64,000 bases of DNA. It comes from Acidimicrobiales bacterium (GTDB lineage: Bacteria > Actinomycetota > Acidimicrobiia > Acidimicrobiales > SHLQ01). Positions 9,062-17,384 of the stretch are shown piece after piece. The position numbers and the translations under genes were made by a program. Under the pieces are notes generated by a model. The model was not told the DNA's origin. It searched no databases and worked only from the letters and a program-made list of their open reading frames with translations. Position 1 is the first letter of the stretch. Every line of letters begins with the position of its first letter. The stretch lies in assembly GCA_020629635.1 (NCBI GenBank), contig JAHDCX010000011.1, positions 1 through 64,000 on the forward strand, in the 5' to 3' direction.

Positions 9062-9682
9062 ATGGCCCCCGTCCGAGTGACCCTCTGGTCCGACTTCCTT
9101 TGACCATGGTGTTGGGTCGCGGCGGTCCGCCTCGACGAACTCCGCGAACGGATCGGTGATCGAATCGAGATCGAACGACGCAGCTTCCTGTTGCGGGTCG
9201 AGCCCAAGACGGGTGACCACGAACGATTCGTCGCATACACCGAGTCCTGGTTGACCCCAGCCGCCCAAGAGCCCCGTGCGCCGTTTCGGGTGTGGTCGTC
9301 GGACGAACGCCAACCGGCATCGAGCATTCCTGCCCAAGTGGCGTTTCGGCTCGTTTCTTCCGCGTGGCCGGATCACGCCGAGGCCTATCACCACGCGTTG
9401 ATGACGGCGTACTTCGTCGACAACCGCAACATCGCTGACGCGGAGAATCTGATCGACATCGCCGAGTCGGTCGGCGTGCCGGGGGACGAGCTCCGTGAGC
9501 TGGCCGCCGCCGAGACCGAGGCGACGACACAACTCGTCATCGACGACCACAACTCGGCGATCGAGTCCGGAGTCACCGCCGTCCCGACAATCGTGCTCGA
9601 CGATGCCGTCGCAGTCCCTGGCGCGCAACCGGTGGAGACCTGGGAGCGATTGATCACACGAATCGAGTCCGCTCGGGCATGA
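9062..9682 (+). CDS. DsbA/FrnE-like thiol oxidoreductase, candidate selenoprotein (TGA = Sec14)
   Basis: Reading from ATG 9062, which has a strong AAGGTGAGG ribosome-binding site a few bases upstream, gives MAPVRVTLWSDFL, then TGA (9101-9103), then PWCWVAAVRLDELRERIGDR and on without break to 9682. Homologous DsbA/FrnE proteins have CPWC exactly here, so the TGA replaces the first active-site Cys and yields UPWC. The cis-Pro loop (SGVTAVPTIVLDD) is intact near the C-terminus. A hairpin at 9116-9136 fits a bacterial SECIS. Starting after the TGA, as an automatic caller would, removes the redox motif. The protein has 206 residues with no signal peptide. Alternative: a nonsense mutation, but frame and motif conservation argue against it. 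Confidence 0.82.
9116..9136 (+). promoter_or_regulatory. SECIS-like hairpin downstream of TGA at 9101
   Basis: The RNA can fold as GUCG/CGAC (4 bp), one C-U mismatch, GGCG/CGCC (4 bp) and a three-base loop GUC at 9125-9127. Twenty-one bases separate the UGA from the loop, and the loop begins with G. Both match the general bacterial SECIS description (apical loop about 16-37 nt after UGA, G in the first loop positions). The element lies inside the coding sequence, as expected for bacteria. Confidence 0.65.
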
Positions 9683-9712
9683 TGGCGTGATCGCTCGCAC
9701 CCCGGCACGTAC

Positions 9713-10306
9713 ATGACCTTCTCGTTTCAACCACAGATCATCAAAGGTGACTCCCTCGTCCCCTTCCGCATGGTGGTCGGCGGATGGGCGATCGCGATCC
9801 TGGCCGTTCTCCTCGACGGGCCCGTCGCCAACCGCCTGATCGGCCTCATGGGTCTCACCCTGGTCGCCGGAGCGCTCGCGGCGATCTCGCTCTGGGGCGA
9901 CCGGATGTGGACGATGCTCATCGGTGCCGCAGGTGGTGCGGCCACCGCCTGGCTCGGATTCGACTTTGCGTTCGGCGAGCGCCTTATCCCAGCCCGCAAC
10001 GATGTCGGCGAGCTGCTCGATCGCCCGCACCTCGCGGCACTTGCGGTCGGCCTCGGGGTCTTCGCGATCGGACTCGGCGGCATGCTCGAAGCGATCCGAG
10101 CCCAGACTCAGCCCGGAACGTCGCCGTTCGCGATCCGGATCGTCCTGATTGGGATCGGCATGGCCATCGTCGGCGCGATGTGCGCCCGTGCCGGAGTCTC
10201 GCCAACGATCTCGATTCTCGCCATGCTCGCCACGGCTGCGATCCTCTCCGCGATGGCGTGGTTGCGCCGCGAGCGACCAACGAGCGCCTTCATCCCAACC
10301 CCGTGA
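9713..10306 (+). CDS. Polytopic membrane protein of unknown function
   Basis: A 197-residue hydrophobic protein with about six predicted transmembrane segments (for example MVVGGWAIAILAVLLDG, LIGLMGLTLVAGALAAIS, AALAVGLGVFAIGLGGML, IVLIGIGMAIVGAMCARAG). No family motif was recognised. Its stop overlaps the GTG start of the next gene (GTGA), placing it at the head of the glycosyltransferase cassette, so a role in envelope or polysaccharide assembly is possible but only inferred. Confidence 0.7.
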   Translation: MTFSFQPQIIKGDSLVPFRMVVGGWAIAILAVLLDGPVANRLIGLMGLTLVAGALAAISLWGDRMWTMLIGAAGGAATAWLGFDFAFGERLIPARNDVGELLDRPHLAALAVGLGVFAIGLGGMLEAIRAQTQPGTSPFAIRIVLIGIGMAIVGAMCARAGVSPTISILAMLATAAILSAMAWLRRERPTSAFIPTP

Positions 10307-11403
10307 CCGACATGGCCTCGTGCGCCATCGTTGCGAACGACATCATCCCGGAGCTCGGCGGCCCGGTCGCCGCTCCGGGCCTGCGGGCGTCGGCAATGGC
10401 GGCCGGTCTTCGGGCCAACGGCATCGACGCGCACCTCCTCGTACCGGCCGATGCGGTCGACGCGGCGTGGTCTGGCCGGCTTCCCCCGGCACACGGCGAC
10501 GGATGGACGATCCTCGATCGCTCCGACATCGCCCACCACGTCGCCCGACATGGGCACGATCTCGTGGTGTTGACCGGCCCACACGCCGCATCCACGATCT
10601 CGCCGACGCTCGATGTCCCGTTCGTCTTCGATCACTTCGCGCCAAAGGATCTCGAAGCCGATGCTGCTGGTGCGCCGACGGAACACGTCGAGGAACTCCG
10701 TGCGCACACGGCTCGGATGGCTGCTGCGAGCGCCACGACCTGGGTCAACGGCCAACGCAAGCTCGACGCATTGCAGGCGGAGCTGGAGCGCGACGACATG
10801 GCCGCGTCGCCGATGGTGCTCGTCGAGATGGCGGTCGCCCCGACCGGCGGAATCCCCGAAGACGACTCGCCGCGGCCCCTTCGGGCCGGCGTGGCGGGAT
10901 ACCGACAGGACTGGAGCGAGGGCGGGACTGCGGACGCAGTCAACGCCGCCCTCGATCTCGATTTCGAGGTGGAGGTACTTCAGCCATACCACTGGGCGCA
11001 GGTGACCCGAGCCGATCCAGTCACGCCCGATGAGCGCGTCCGGACCACGACCGGCCCGCTGCCTTGGCGCGCCTTTGGCCGCTGGCTCCATGGGGTCGAC
11101 GTGATGCTCGACGTCTTCCCCCAGACGCAGGAGCGAACCATGGCGATGGTCACGAGGACGGTCGTCGCCCTCGCCCACGGGGTTCCGGTCATCCACGGCG
11201 TCGACAGCGAGTGCGCACCGCTGATCGAGCGCTGGAATGCAGGTTGGCTCCCGCAGAGTCTGATGGAGTGGACCGAAGCGCTCCGCGAATGCGCACAACC
11301 CGAGGTCCTCGCAGAGAAGCGCCTGGGCGCTCGGCAGCTCGCCGACGATCGATTCGACCCTCGCCGGGCCATGGCCGAAGCGGCGCGACAGCTTCTGCCA
11401 TGA
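10303..11403 (+). CDS. Glycosyltransferase-like protein (GT4-type fold)
   Basis: A 366-residue protein that looks like a two-domain GT-B glycosyltransferase. The N-terminal domain opens ASCAIVANDIIPELGGPVAA with GLRASAMAAGLRANGIDAHL. The C-terminal domain has MVTRTVVALAHGVPVIHGVD, the nucleotide-sugar-side region where an active site loop precedes a Glu or Asp. The GTG start at 10303 overlaps the upstream stop by four bases, and the stop overlaps the next ATG (ATGA), so the genes are translationally coupled. Donor and acceptor are unknown. It probably builds a surface glycan together with its neighbours. Confidence 0.72.
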   Translation: MTDMASCAIVANDIIPELGGPVAAPGLRASAMAAGLRANGIDAHLLVPADAVDAAWSGRLPPAHGDGWTILDRSDIAHHVARHGHDLVVLTGPHAASTISPTLDVPFVFDHFAPKDLEADAAGAPTEHVEELRAHTARMAAASATTWVNGQRKLDALQAELERDDMAASPMVLVEMAVAPTGGIPEDDSPRPLRAGVAGYRQDWSEGGTADAVNAALDLDFEVEVLQPYHWAQVTRADPVTPDERVRTTTGPLPWRAFGRWLHGVDVMLDVFPQTQERTMAMVTRTVVALAHGVPVIHGVDSECAPLIERWNAGWLPQSLMEWTEALRECAQPEVLAEKRLGARQLADDRFDPRRAMAEAARQLLP

Positions 11404-12398
11404 ACTCCAACAACACGGCGAACGTACTCCTGCCTTTCTGGGGTCTCGGCGGGGGCGTGCTGAAGCTGATCGATCACGCAGAGCATCTCCTGGAGAGCTT
11501 CGACAATCTCCGCCTGTGGGGTCCGCCGATCCCTTCCGACGACGACCTGGTCTTCACGGTGCCGGCCGTCCAGCGAGTTCTCGACAACGCACGCGTCCGC
11601 GTCGACCCGATCGAGCGCTTCGACCCCGAGCCGACGGACTGGGTGCTGTTCACCGAGCCCGGACATCATCGCCTCGCAGACCGGCCGCGCTCGCCTGCCG
11701 CGGCCAGCCGCCTCATCCAACTCGTCCAGGGCGTGGTCCACGCCGACCCGACCTGGAACGGTGGGCTCCACAGGCGGGTACTCACGCGGCCGGCGTCGCG
11801 GATCTGGATCTCCCCAGCGGTCGAGGCCGCCTGTGCGCCCATCGCCAACCAGCGATGCCCGGCGACGATGATCCTCCAGGGCCACGACGTCGACTTCTTC
11901 GCGGGAGCCCGAGATCGAGCGGGTTCGACACGGATGCGTGTCGGCCATGCGCCGTGGAAGAGCGATCTCGGCGATCGGGTCGCAGAGCGGCTTCGCGACG
12001 ACACCCGCGTCGAGTTCGTCGCAGCTGGGTCGCCGATCGGATGGCCAGCGCTCCGCGACTTCTACCAATCGATCGATGTCTTTCTGGCGACTCCGCTCGC
12101 CGCCGAAGGCTTTCATCTCCCGGGCCTCGAAGCACTCGCAGCGGGGTGTGCCCTGGTCGCCCCCGAGGTGGGAGGCAATTCCTGCTATCTCCGACACGAG
12201 TCGAACGCCCTTGTCGTCGGTCACGAATCCGTGGACGATGCCGTTGCGGCCGTCGAACGGCTCGCAGCGAATCCGGACCTGCGTCGGCGTCTCGCATCGA
12301 CCGGCAAGGCGGATGTCGCGGCACACCGCCTCGAGCGTGAACGCGTCGAATCGGCGGCGTTCATCGCGTCGATCCGAGCCATGAGCTCGCCTGACTAG
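11400..12398 (+). CDS. Glycosyltransferase family 4-like protein
   Basis: A 332-residue GT-B-like protein. VLLPFWGLGGGVLKLIDHAE at the N-terminus resembles the acceptor-side glycine-rich loop. LRDFYQSIDVFLATPLAAEG, FHLPGLEALAAGCALVAPEV and GGNSCY together form the classic GT4 C-terminal signature for nucleotide-sugar binding. ATG 11400 overlaps the previous stop (ATGA). Ten bases separate its stop from the following coiled-coil gene. Confidence 0.8.
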   Translation: MNSNNTANVLLPFWGLGGGVLKLIDHAEHLLESFDNLRLWGPPIPSDDDLVFTVPAVQRVLDNARVRVDPIERFDPEPTDWVLFTEPGHHRLADRPRSPAAASRLIQLVQGVVHADPTWNGGLHRRVLTRPASRIWISPAVEAACAPIANQRCPATMILQGHDVDFFAGARDRAGSTRMRVGHAPWKSDLGDRVAERLRDDTRVEFVAAGSPIGWPALRDFYQSIDVFLATPLAAEGFHLPGLEALAAGCALVAPEVGGNSCYLRHESNALVVGHESVDDAVAAVERLAANPDLRRRLASTGKADVAAHRLERERVESAAFIASIRAMSSPD

Positions 12399-12408
12399 CC
12401 TGCGGGGC

Positions 12409-12663
12409 ATGGACCCGTCGGCCGAACTCGAGCTCCTTCGGACCGAGAACGATCATCTGCGCGCCCGACTCCGGGACGTCGAAGGCCGAATCGAGGCACT
12501 CCGGATCGATGCGGACACGGTTCGCCACGAGCGAAATCTGTTGCGACAGGATCTCGTCTGGACGCTCGATCGACTGGATCGGTCCCCCGCCGGCCCACTG
12601 CTGCGACGCACGGCAGGGTTTCGTCGACTCCGCACGCAGTGGGCCGAACCCGAGGCCCCATGA
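12409..12663 (+). CDS. Small coiled-coil protein
   Basis: 84 residues, of which about the first 50 form a strong heptad-patterned helix (ELELLRTENDHLRARLRDVE) with Leu, Ile and Val at regular positions. The tail is basic. It lies between glycosyltransferase and modifying genes and its stop overlaps the next start (ATGA). Small coiled-coil proteins in glycan clusters often act as scaffolds or chain-length rulers; that role here is inference. Confidence 0.65.
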   Translation: MDPSAELELLRTENDHLRARLRDVEGRIEALRIDADTVRHERNLLRQDLVWTLDRLDRSPAGPLLRRTAGFRRLRTQWAEPEAP

Positions 12664-13469
12664 CGAGCGCGTCGATGCGCTACGTCGGCCGTCACGGGAC
12701 GACCGACGCCCACGCCGGAACGATCGGAGACGATCGCAGCGGACCGGACACGATTCGGATGCTCGCCGACGCCGACCACATTCGCATCGAGGACGCAAGG
12801 TCGTTCCCGTGGGAGCTCGCCGCGCAACTCTCGGCGCCATTCGACGTCGACCTCGGCACCATGTCGGCCGACGACATGACGGCGACGCTTCCGATGCTCG
12901 GGGTGCTGACGCCTGAAGACTCGGTGACGGGCTCGGCCGCGTCCGATGTCCGCGACGCCCTCGGGCAGCCAGCCCCCGTCACGCCACGCTCCCTGTCGAC
13001 ACGCCACGCCGACAAACGGCGGCGGATCGACCAGCGAGCGCTCTGGCGACGAGTGATCGACGACCAGACAACCCAGCGACCCTGGAGAACGGCGCTCACG
13101 TGGATCGACGACGCGGCTACGTCGTCACCCGACGACGTGCGCTGGCTCGAGACGTTGCTCGCGCCAGCGGGATGGGTCGACCGAATCCCGGCAACAGCAG
13201 GGCTCGGCGATGAATACGCGTTTCTGTCCGTGCCGGCCGACTCCCTCCGTCGGGAACACCTCGACGCCGTCCAATCCGGCGGCTCGATTGCGGTGCGCTA
13301 CGGACCCGATGCCACCGCCGACCACGTGATTCGGGGCCGTGCGCTCCTCGCCGAGTGCTGGGGCCCGCATCGGATCCTCCACACCGCCGTGACCTGCCTC
13401 GGAGCCGACGGTTCGACTGCGGCGGCGATCGAGGTCCATGGTCGGCTCCGTGGCAGTGGGCCGACGTGA
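12660..13469 (+). CDS. Hypothetical protein in glycan cassette
   Basis: A 269-residue soluble protein starting MTSASMRYVGRHGTTDAHAG at an ATG overlapping the previous stop. No catalytic motif was recognised. The second half (residues about 130-260, containing RTALTWIDDAATSSPDDVRW and DHVIRGRALLAECWGPHRIL) looks like an alpha/beta domain. Its stop overlaps the GTG of the sulfotransferase gene (GTGA), so it is translated as part of the same unit. Confidence 0.65.
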   Translation: MTSASMRYVGRHGTTDAHAGTIGDDRSGPDTIRMLADADHIRIEDARSFPWELAAQLSAPFDVDLGTMSADDMTATLPMLGVLTPEDSVTGSAASDVRDALGQPAPVTPRSLSTRHADKRRRIDQRALWRRVIDDQTTQRPWRTALTWIDDAATSSPDDVRWLETLLAPAGWVDRIPATAGLGDEYAFLSVPADSLRREHLDAVQSGGSIAVRYGPDATADHVIRGRALLAECWGPHRILHTAVTCLGADGSTAAAIEVHGRLRGSGPT

Positions 13470-14209
13470 CCGGACTCCTGATCACCGGATTTCATCGGAG
13501 CGGGACCTCTGCGGTCGCCGGTCAGCTCGCTGCGGCCGGCGTCCACCTCGGCGATCGACTGCTCGGCGTCGACGTGGGCAATCCCCACGGCCATCACGAG
13601 GATCTCGATGTCGTCGAGCTTCACGACGAGCTGCTTGCGATCAACGGCCTCGAGTGGTGGTCGGCACCTCCCCGCGAGCTGTGGGTTCCCGATCACTGCT
13701 GGCAACGAATCACCGACATCGTGCGTCGTCGGCGCACCCGCCACACCGACTGGGCCATCAAGGATCCGCGGCTCAGCTTCTTCGTCCCGCTGTGGCGCCA
13801 CGTCGACCCGACCCTTCGTGTGCTCGTGGTGGATCGGCGGGTCGACGATTGCGTGGCGTCGCTGATCGAGCGACACCGAACCCGTGCTGCGAGCGAAGAC
13901 GACCCCGCACACGACGCATTCGCCACCGACCCGACACTTCCGTGGATCGCCTGGGCAACACAGGTCAGCCACCTTGTGGACTCGATCGACCCGGCTCGGA
14001 CACGACGCCTCCGCTTCGAGGACCGTGACCGCGTCGCCACCGCGGCCCAACGAGTGCACGATCACTGGCGCATCGGCGCTCCCATTCCGGCGCAGTCGCT
14101 CGATCCGTCCCTCGGCGGACCCCGCGAAACCGCGCCGCCAGCCCCACCGGAGCTTCGCCACGCCATCGACGCGACCACCGAGCGCCTCGAGGAACTCAAG
14201 GCGCTGTGA
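13466..14209 (+). CDS. Sulfotransferase-family protein
   Basis: A 247-residue protein beginning LLITGFHRSGTSAVAGQLAA. GxxRSGTS is the 5'-phosphosulfate-binding P-loop of PAPS-dependent sulfotransferases. AIKDPRLSFFVPLWRHVDPT, LRVLVVDRRVDDCVASLIER (the 3'-phosphate-binding region with Arg) and a final basic helix fit the family. It would transfer sulfate to a hydroxyl or amine, most plausibly on the glycan made by the two upstream glycosyltransferases. The GTG at 13466 overlaps the previous stop. Confidence 0.78.
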   Translation: MTGLLITGFHRSGTSAVAGQLAAAGVHLGDRLLGVDVGNPHGHHEDLDVVELHDELLAINGLEWWSAPPRELWVPDHCWQRITDIVRRRRTRHTDWAIKDPRLSFFVPLWRHVDPTLRVLVVDRRVDDCVASLIERHRTRAASEDDPAHDAFATDPTLPWIAWATQVSHLVDSIDPARTRRLRFEDRDRVATAAQRVHDHWRIGAPIPAQSLDPSLGGPRETAPPAPPELRHAIDATTERLEELKAL

Positions 14210-14230
14210 AAGTGCGCCGACCCCCACTCC

Positions 14231-14740
14231 ATGGACCAACGTCTGGGGGCCGGCGACGACCGACGAAACGATGCACCGCGCTCGTTCGTGGTCATCGACC
14301 TCGAGAACCTTCTCCACGGTAAGCATCGGACGCTCGATCCAGCCGCCATCGGCGCCCAAGCTGCGCAGATTCTCGCCGCCGCCCATGGTCGTCGGCCGGG
14401 CGATCACCTGCTCGTGGGGTGCAACCCTCACCTCGCGTTTTCGGCGAAGGACACCTTCCCGAGCGCACGGCTCGTCGTTGGGCGTGGAGCCGATGGCGCC
14501 GACCGCGCCCTGCTCGACGCGATCGACGACGCCGTCATCGATCGCCAATTCAGCGGGCTCAGCATCGTGAGCGGCGACCACGCCTTCGCCGAACTCGCGA
14601 TTCGGACACGGGCACGAGGCCTCCCCGTCCGGGTCGTGGCTCCTCGCCACGGCCTCAGCGCGGCGCTCAGACTCGCCGCCGACGTGACGGCAATGATTTC
14701 CCCACCGGTGGTCGACGACGTCCGCGACCTCGCTGCCTGA
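14231..14740 (+). CDS. NYN-domain (PIN-like) putative ribonuclease
   Basis: 169 residues with the acidic pattern of NYN domains: FVVIDLENLLHGK near the start (first Asp), VVGRGADGADRALLDAIDDA in the middle and GLSIVSGDHAFAELA near residue 115, with Asp after SG. The family binds metal and cleaves RNA. It is 21 nt after the sulfotransferase gene but functionally unlike it. Confidence 0.7.
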   Translation: MDQRLGAGDDRRNDAPRSFVVIDLENLLHGKHRTLDPAAIGAQAAQILAAAHGRRPGDHLLVGCNPHLAFSAKDTFPSARLVVGRGADGADRALLDAIDDAVIDRQFSGLSIVSGDHAFAELAIRTRARGLPVRVVAPRHGLSAALRLAADVTAMISPPVVDDVRDLAA

Positions 14741-14802
14741 GGCGATCGATTTGTCACGAATCTGTCGCTCAGGTTCGTTCGACAGCAACCGAAAACGAGC
14801 AC

Positions 14803-15183
14803 ATGGAACGTCGCTTCTTTCAACGATTCGACGTCCAGGCGAATGGTGAACTTCTCTGGGCGACAAAATCACGTTTCGGCAAGGTCACCAACCACCGAGC
14901 CTTCGTCGCCACCGAGAACCTCTCGGTCGACGGCGCCCGACTCGTCCTCTTCGGAGATCACGAGCTTCCGAGTGGGTCGCGGGCCCGACTGAAACTCGGC
15001 CTCGAGTTCGCCGATGTCGAGATCCTCGGCGAGCACAACGCGGCGACCGAACGGACCATTCTGCGAGCCATGTTCATCTCGCCTTCGGCCGCCTTCGTCC
15101 GCGCCATCGAAGAGCAACTCTCGTTGCCGACGATCGGCGTTCGCGAGGAGTTCGAGTCGAGCTGGACCGGACTCGAACTCTGA
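14803..15183 (+). CDS. PilZ-domain c-di-GMP-binding protein
   Basis: A 126-residue single-domain protein. RRFFQRFDVQANGELLW supplies the RxxxR motif and TENLSVDGARLVL the D/NxSxxG motif, the two conserved c-di-GMP contacts of PilZ domains. The domain continues through the expected six-stranded barrel (GSRARLKLGLEFADVEILGE). It probably senses c-di-GMP and controls an envelope or motility process; the partner is unknown. Confidence 0.82.
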   Translation: MERRFFQRFDVQANGELLWATKSRFGKVTNHRAFVATENLSVDGARLVLFGDHELPSGSRARLKLGLEFADVEILGEHNAATERTILRAMFISPSAAFVRAIEEQLSLPTIGVREEFESSWTGLEL

Positions 15184-15187
15184 CACC

Positions 15188-15844
15188 TCAGCGACGACGC
15201 GACGGAGATTCCTGCGCGATCCGCTTCTTGGTGGCCGCCCACCCGCAGATCGGGCACCCCTCCAGATCGTGATTTCGGGCCGGGCAGTACTCGCGTCCGA
15301 AGAAGATGATCTGCAGGTGGCGGTCGTTCCACGTGTCTTCGGCGAAGACCGCTTTGAGGTCCCGCTCGGTCTTCTCGACAGTCGTCCCGTTCGAGAGCCC
15401 CCACCGTGCAGCCAGACGATGGATGTGGGTGTCGACCGGGAACGCCGGCACGCCGAACGCACCCGCCATCACCACGCTCGCCGTTTTGTGGCCCACGCCC
15501 GCCAGCGACTCGAGGAAGTCCCAGTCCGGGATGATCTCGCCACCGGCATCGAGGATCTGGTGCGCCATCGTCGAGAGGTTGCGAGCCTTGGTGGGGGCCA
15601 GGCCCACCTCTCGGATCAGCTCGAGAATCTCGTCGGGGTGCAGCGCCGCCATTGCTTCGGGCGTCCCACCGCGGGCGAACAATGCCGGAGTGACCTGGTT
15701 GACCTTCTTGTCGGTCGTCTGCGCGCTCAACGCAACGGCGACGGTGAGGGTGTACGGGTCGGTGTGGTCGAGCGGGACGGGTGGCTCCGGGTAGAGGTCG
15801 TCCAGAATCTCGCCGATGCGCTCGGCCTTGTCGGCACGCTTCAT
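15188..15844 (-). CDS. nth: Endonuclease III (DNA glycosylase/AP lyase)
   Basis: A base-excision repair enzyme removing oxidised pyrimidines. The helix-hairpin-helix ESLAGVGHKTASVVMAGAFG contains the catalytic Lys and PVDTHIHRLAARWG the catalytic Asp. The C-terminal iron-sulfur loop is unusual: YCPARNHDLEGCPICGW shows C-x9-C-x2-C with no fourth Cys behind it, unlike the C-x6-C-x2-C-x5-C of E. coli Nth, so the cluster may be modified or absent. ATG 15844 was chosen; an in-frame ATG 12 codons earlier is possible. Confidence 0.88.
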   Translation of the reverse strand: MKRADKAERIGEILDDLYPEPPVPLDHTDPYTLTVAVALSAQTTDKKVNQVTPALFARGGTPEAMAALHPDEILELIREVGLAPTKARNLSTMAHQILDAGGEIIPDWDFLESLAGVGHKTASVVMAGAFGVPAFPVDTHIHRLAARWGLSNGTTVEKTERDLKAVFAEDTWNDRHLQIIFFGREYCPARNHDLEGCPICGWAATKKRIAQESPSRRR

Positions 15845-15913
15845 TCGTCGCAACGTTAGCGGCCGGGTCGAACGACTCATTCCAAAGCCCCGATCCACAC
15901 CGATCCAACCATC

Positions 15914-17359
15914 ATGCGTGCCGAACTGGTCATCGATCTGCCGTCGCTGGGCAACGAACTTGCCGCCCTCACCGACCGCCGGGCACCCGTCCTGCCCGAC
16001 CTCACCGCGCTTCACGCCATGTTCGAACAGATGGGGATCCACGTCGACACGATGCATGTCGTCGCGCCCCGAATGAACCTTCGCCCCTTCGGTACGCCGT
16101 GCTTCGGGATCGAACACGTCAGTGTCTGGTGGGACGTCGAGAAGGTCCTGCACGACGAGGCGACCTTCGACGCCTTTCTCGTGCAGGCGTCCCACGATGC
16201 GTCCGGCCCTGTCGCCTCTGTCGAGCTGGCGGTCGTCACCGCGCTCCGACGATCTGACGAAACCGACCGAGACCTCGTCATCGTGCTCGGAAGCGACCCT
16301 GCGCTTCGGGTCGCCACCACCCATGCCAGGGGCGCAGTGGTTGCGATCGCTGGCACCGAGGTCGATGAGGACATTGCGCATTTGCGCCTCGACGAAGTCT
16401 GGTTGTGCGGTACCACCGAGCGATTCGAGAAGCCCAACGTGTCTGCTCGCCTCGACGCCGCGACGGTCCTCCTGAACGGCGACGCCATCTCGACCGATTT
16501 GACGCAGCCGGTCGGCCGGGACGCCACCGTGACCACGATTCCGTCGATGGCGGGCTCGGTTGCGCTGTTCGATCCCGAGTGGTTCGGTTCCGAACACACC
16601 CTCCCCACCGAGGAAGGCATCGCTCGGATCGTGCACACGCTCAACCTCGGCGAGCTCGTCCACGTCGCAACCCCAGACGCTGACGACGACCCGCTCGTCG
16701 TCAGCACCCGTCTCGCGGCCGGGTTGTACCGCATCGCGACCGATCACCCCGAGTTGCCGATCATCGTGGCGTCAAGCCGATCGAGTCTCGTGCTGGCCAC
16801 GTCTGATCCGGTCACGTGGGGCTTGACGGCGCCCCGCCGCTTTCTGCGGCTCTGCCTTCCGCAACGGCCTGCCCAATTCGACGAGCACCTGTTCAATGCG
16901 ACCAGTCCGATCACCCGCGTCGTGCTCGAGCGCCGACTGAGCGGTCCGCTGTTCGAGCCGGAGTCTCCGATCGTCAGCCGCGATCGAGGGTTCACCGTCA
17001 TCGATGGCGATCGTTCCGAAGAGGCACCGGGTCGTTCGGGTTCGCCGAGCCTCGTGCTCTACACCAATCCCAACCGGGTCAAGGCAGAGTCGTCGGAGTG
17101 GCGGGCAGATCACGACCGTCGCTTCTTGATCGTCAGCGCGGACGGCCAACAGGGCGTTCCCGCAGACGATCCCGAGGGATCCTGGCTGCCGCTGGAGGTC
17201 GGTCACTGTGACGATTTCCTCGCCCGTCAGCCATCGTTGTCGCCGGGAGTCGTCGTCGAGGCGGTGCTCCGTGACGATCGCGAAGCCTGGGTCGTGGTCT
17301 CGGACCCGATCGAACGACGCCGAGCCGTCCGGTCCGCCGAGCAGGCACACGCCGTCTGA
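15914..17359 (+). CDS. Hypothetical protein, possible N-terminal NYN-like domain
   Basis: A 481-residue protein of unknown function. The first 160 residues show a weak Rossmann-like acidic pattern (MGIHVDTMHVVAPRMN, VASVELAVVTALRRSDE, LVIVLGSDPALRVA) that resembles NYN domains, with DVE and SDP at metal-ligand-like positions. The rest contains repeated NYN-like segments (for example LVVSTRLAAGLYRIATDHPE, LPIIVASSRSSLVLATSD), suggesting an internal duplication. It is divergent from nth, with about 70 bp between. Confidence 0.6.
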   Translation: MRAELVIDLPSLGNELAALTDRRAPVLPDLTALHAMFEQMGIHVDTMHVVAPRMNLRPFGTPCFGIEHVSVWWDVEKVLHDEATFDAFLVQASHDASGPVASVELAVVTALRRSDETDRDLVIVLGSDPALRVATTHARGAVVAIAGTEVDEDIAHLRLDEVWLCGTTERFEKPNVSARLDAATVLLNGDAISTDLTQPVGRDATVTTIPSMAGSVALFDPEWFGSEHTLPTEEGIARIVHTLNLGELVHVATPDADDDPLVVSTRLAAGLYRIATDHPELPIIVASSRSSLVLATSDPVTWGLTAPRRFLRLCLPQRPAQFDEHLFNATSPITRVVLERRLSGPLFEPESPIVSRDRGFTVIDGDRSEEAPGRSGSPSLVLYTNPNRVKAESSEWRADHDRRFLIVSADGQQGVPADDPEGSWLPLEVGHCDDFLARQPSLSPGVVVEAVLRDDREAWVVVSDPIERRRAVRSAEQAHAV

Positions 17360-17384
17360 GTTGCGAACGCGCCGTCCGGTCTTC

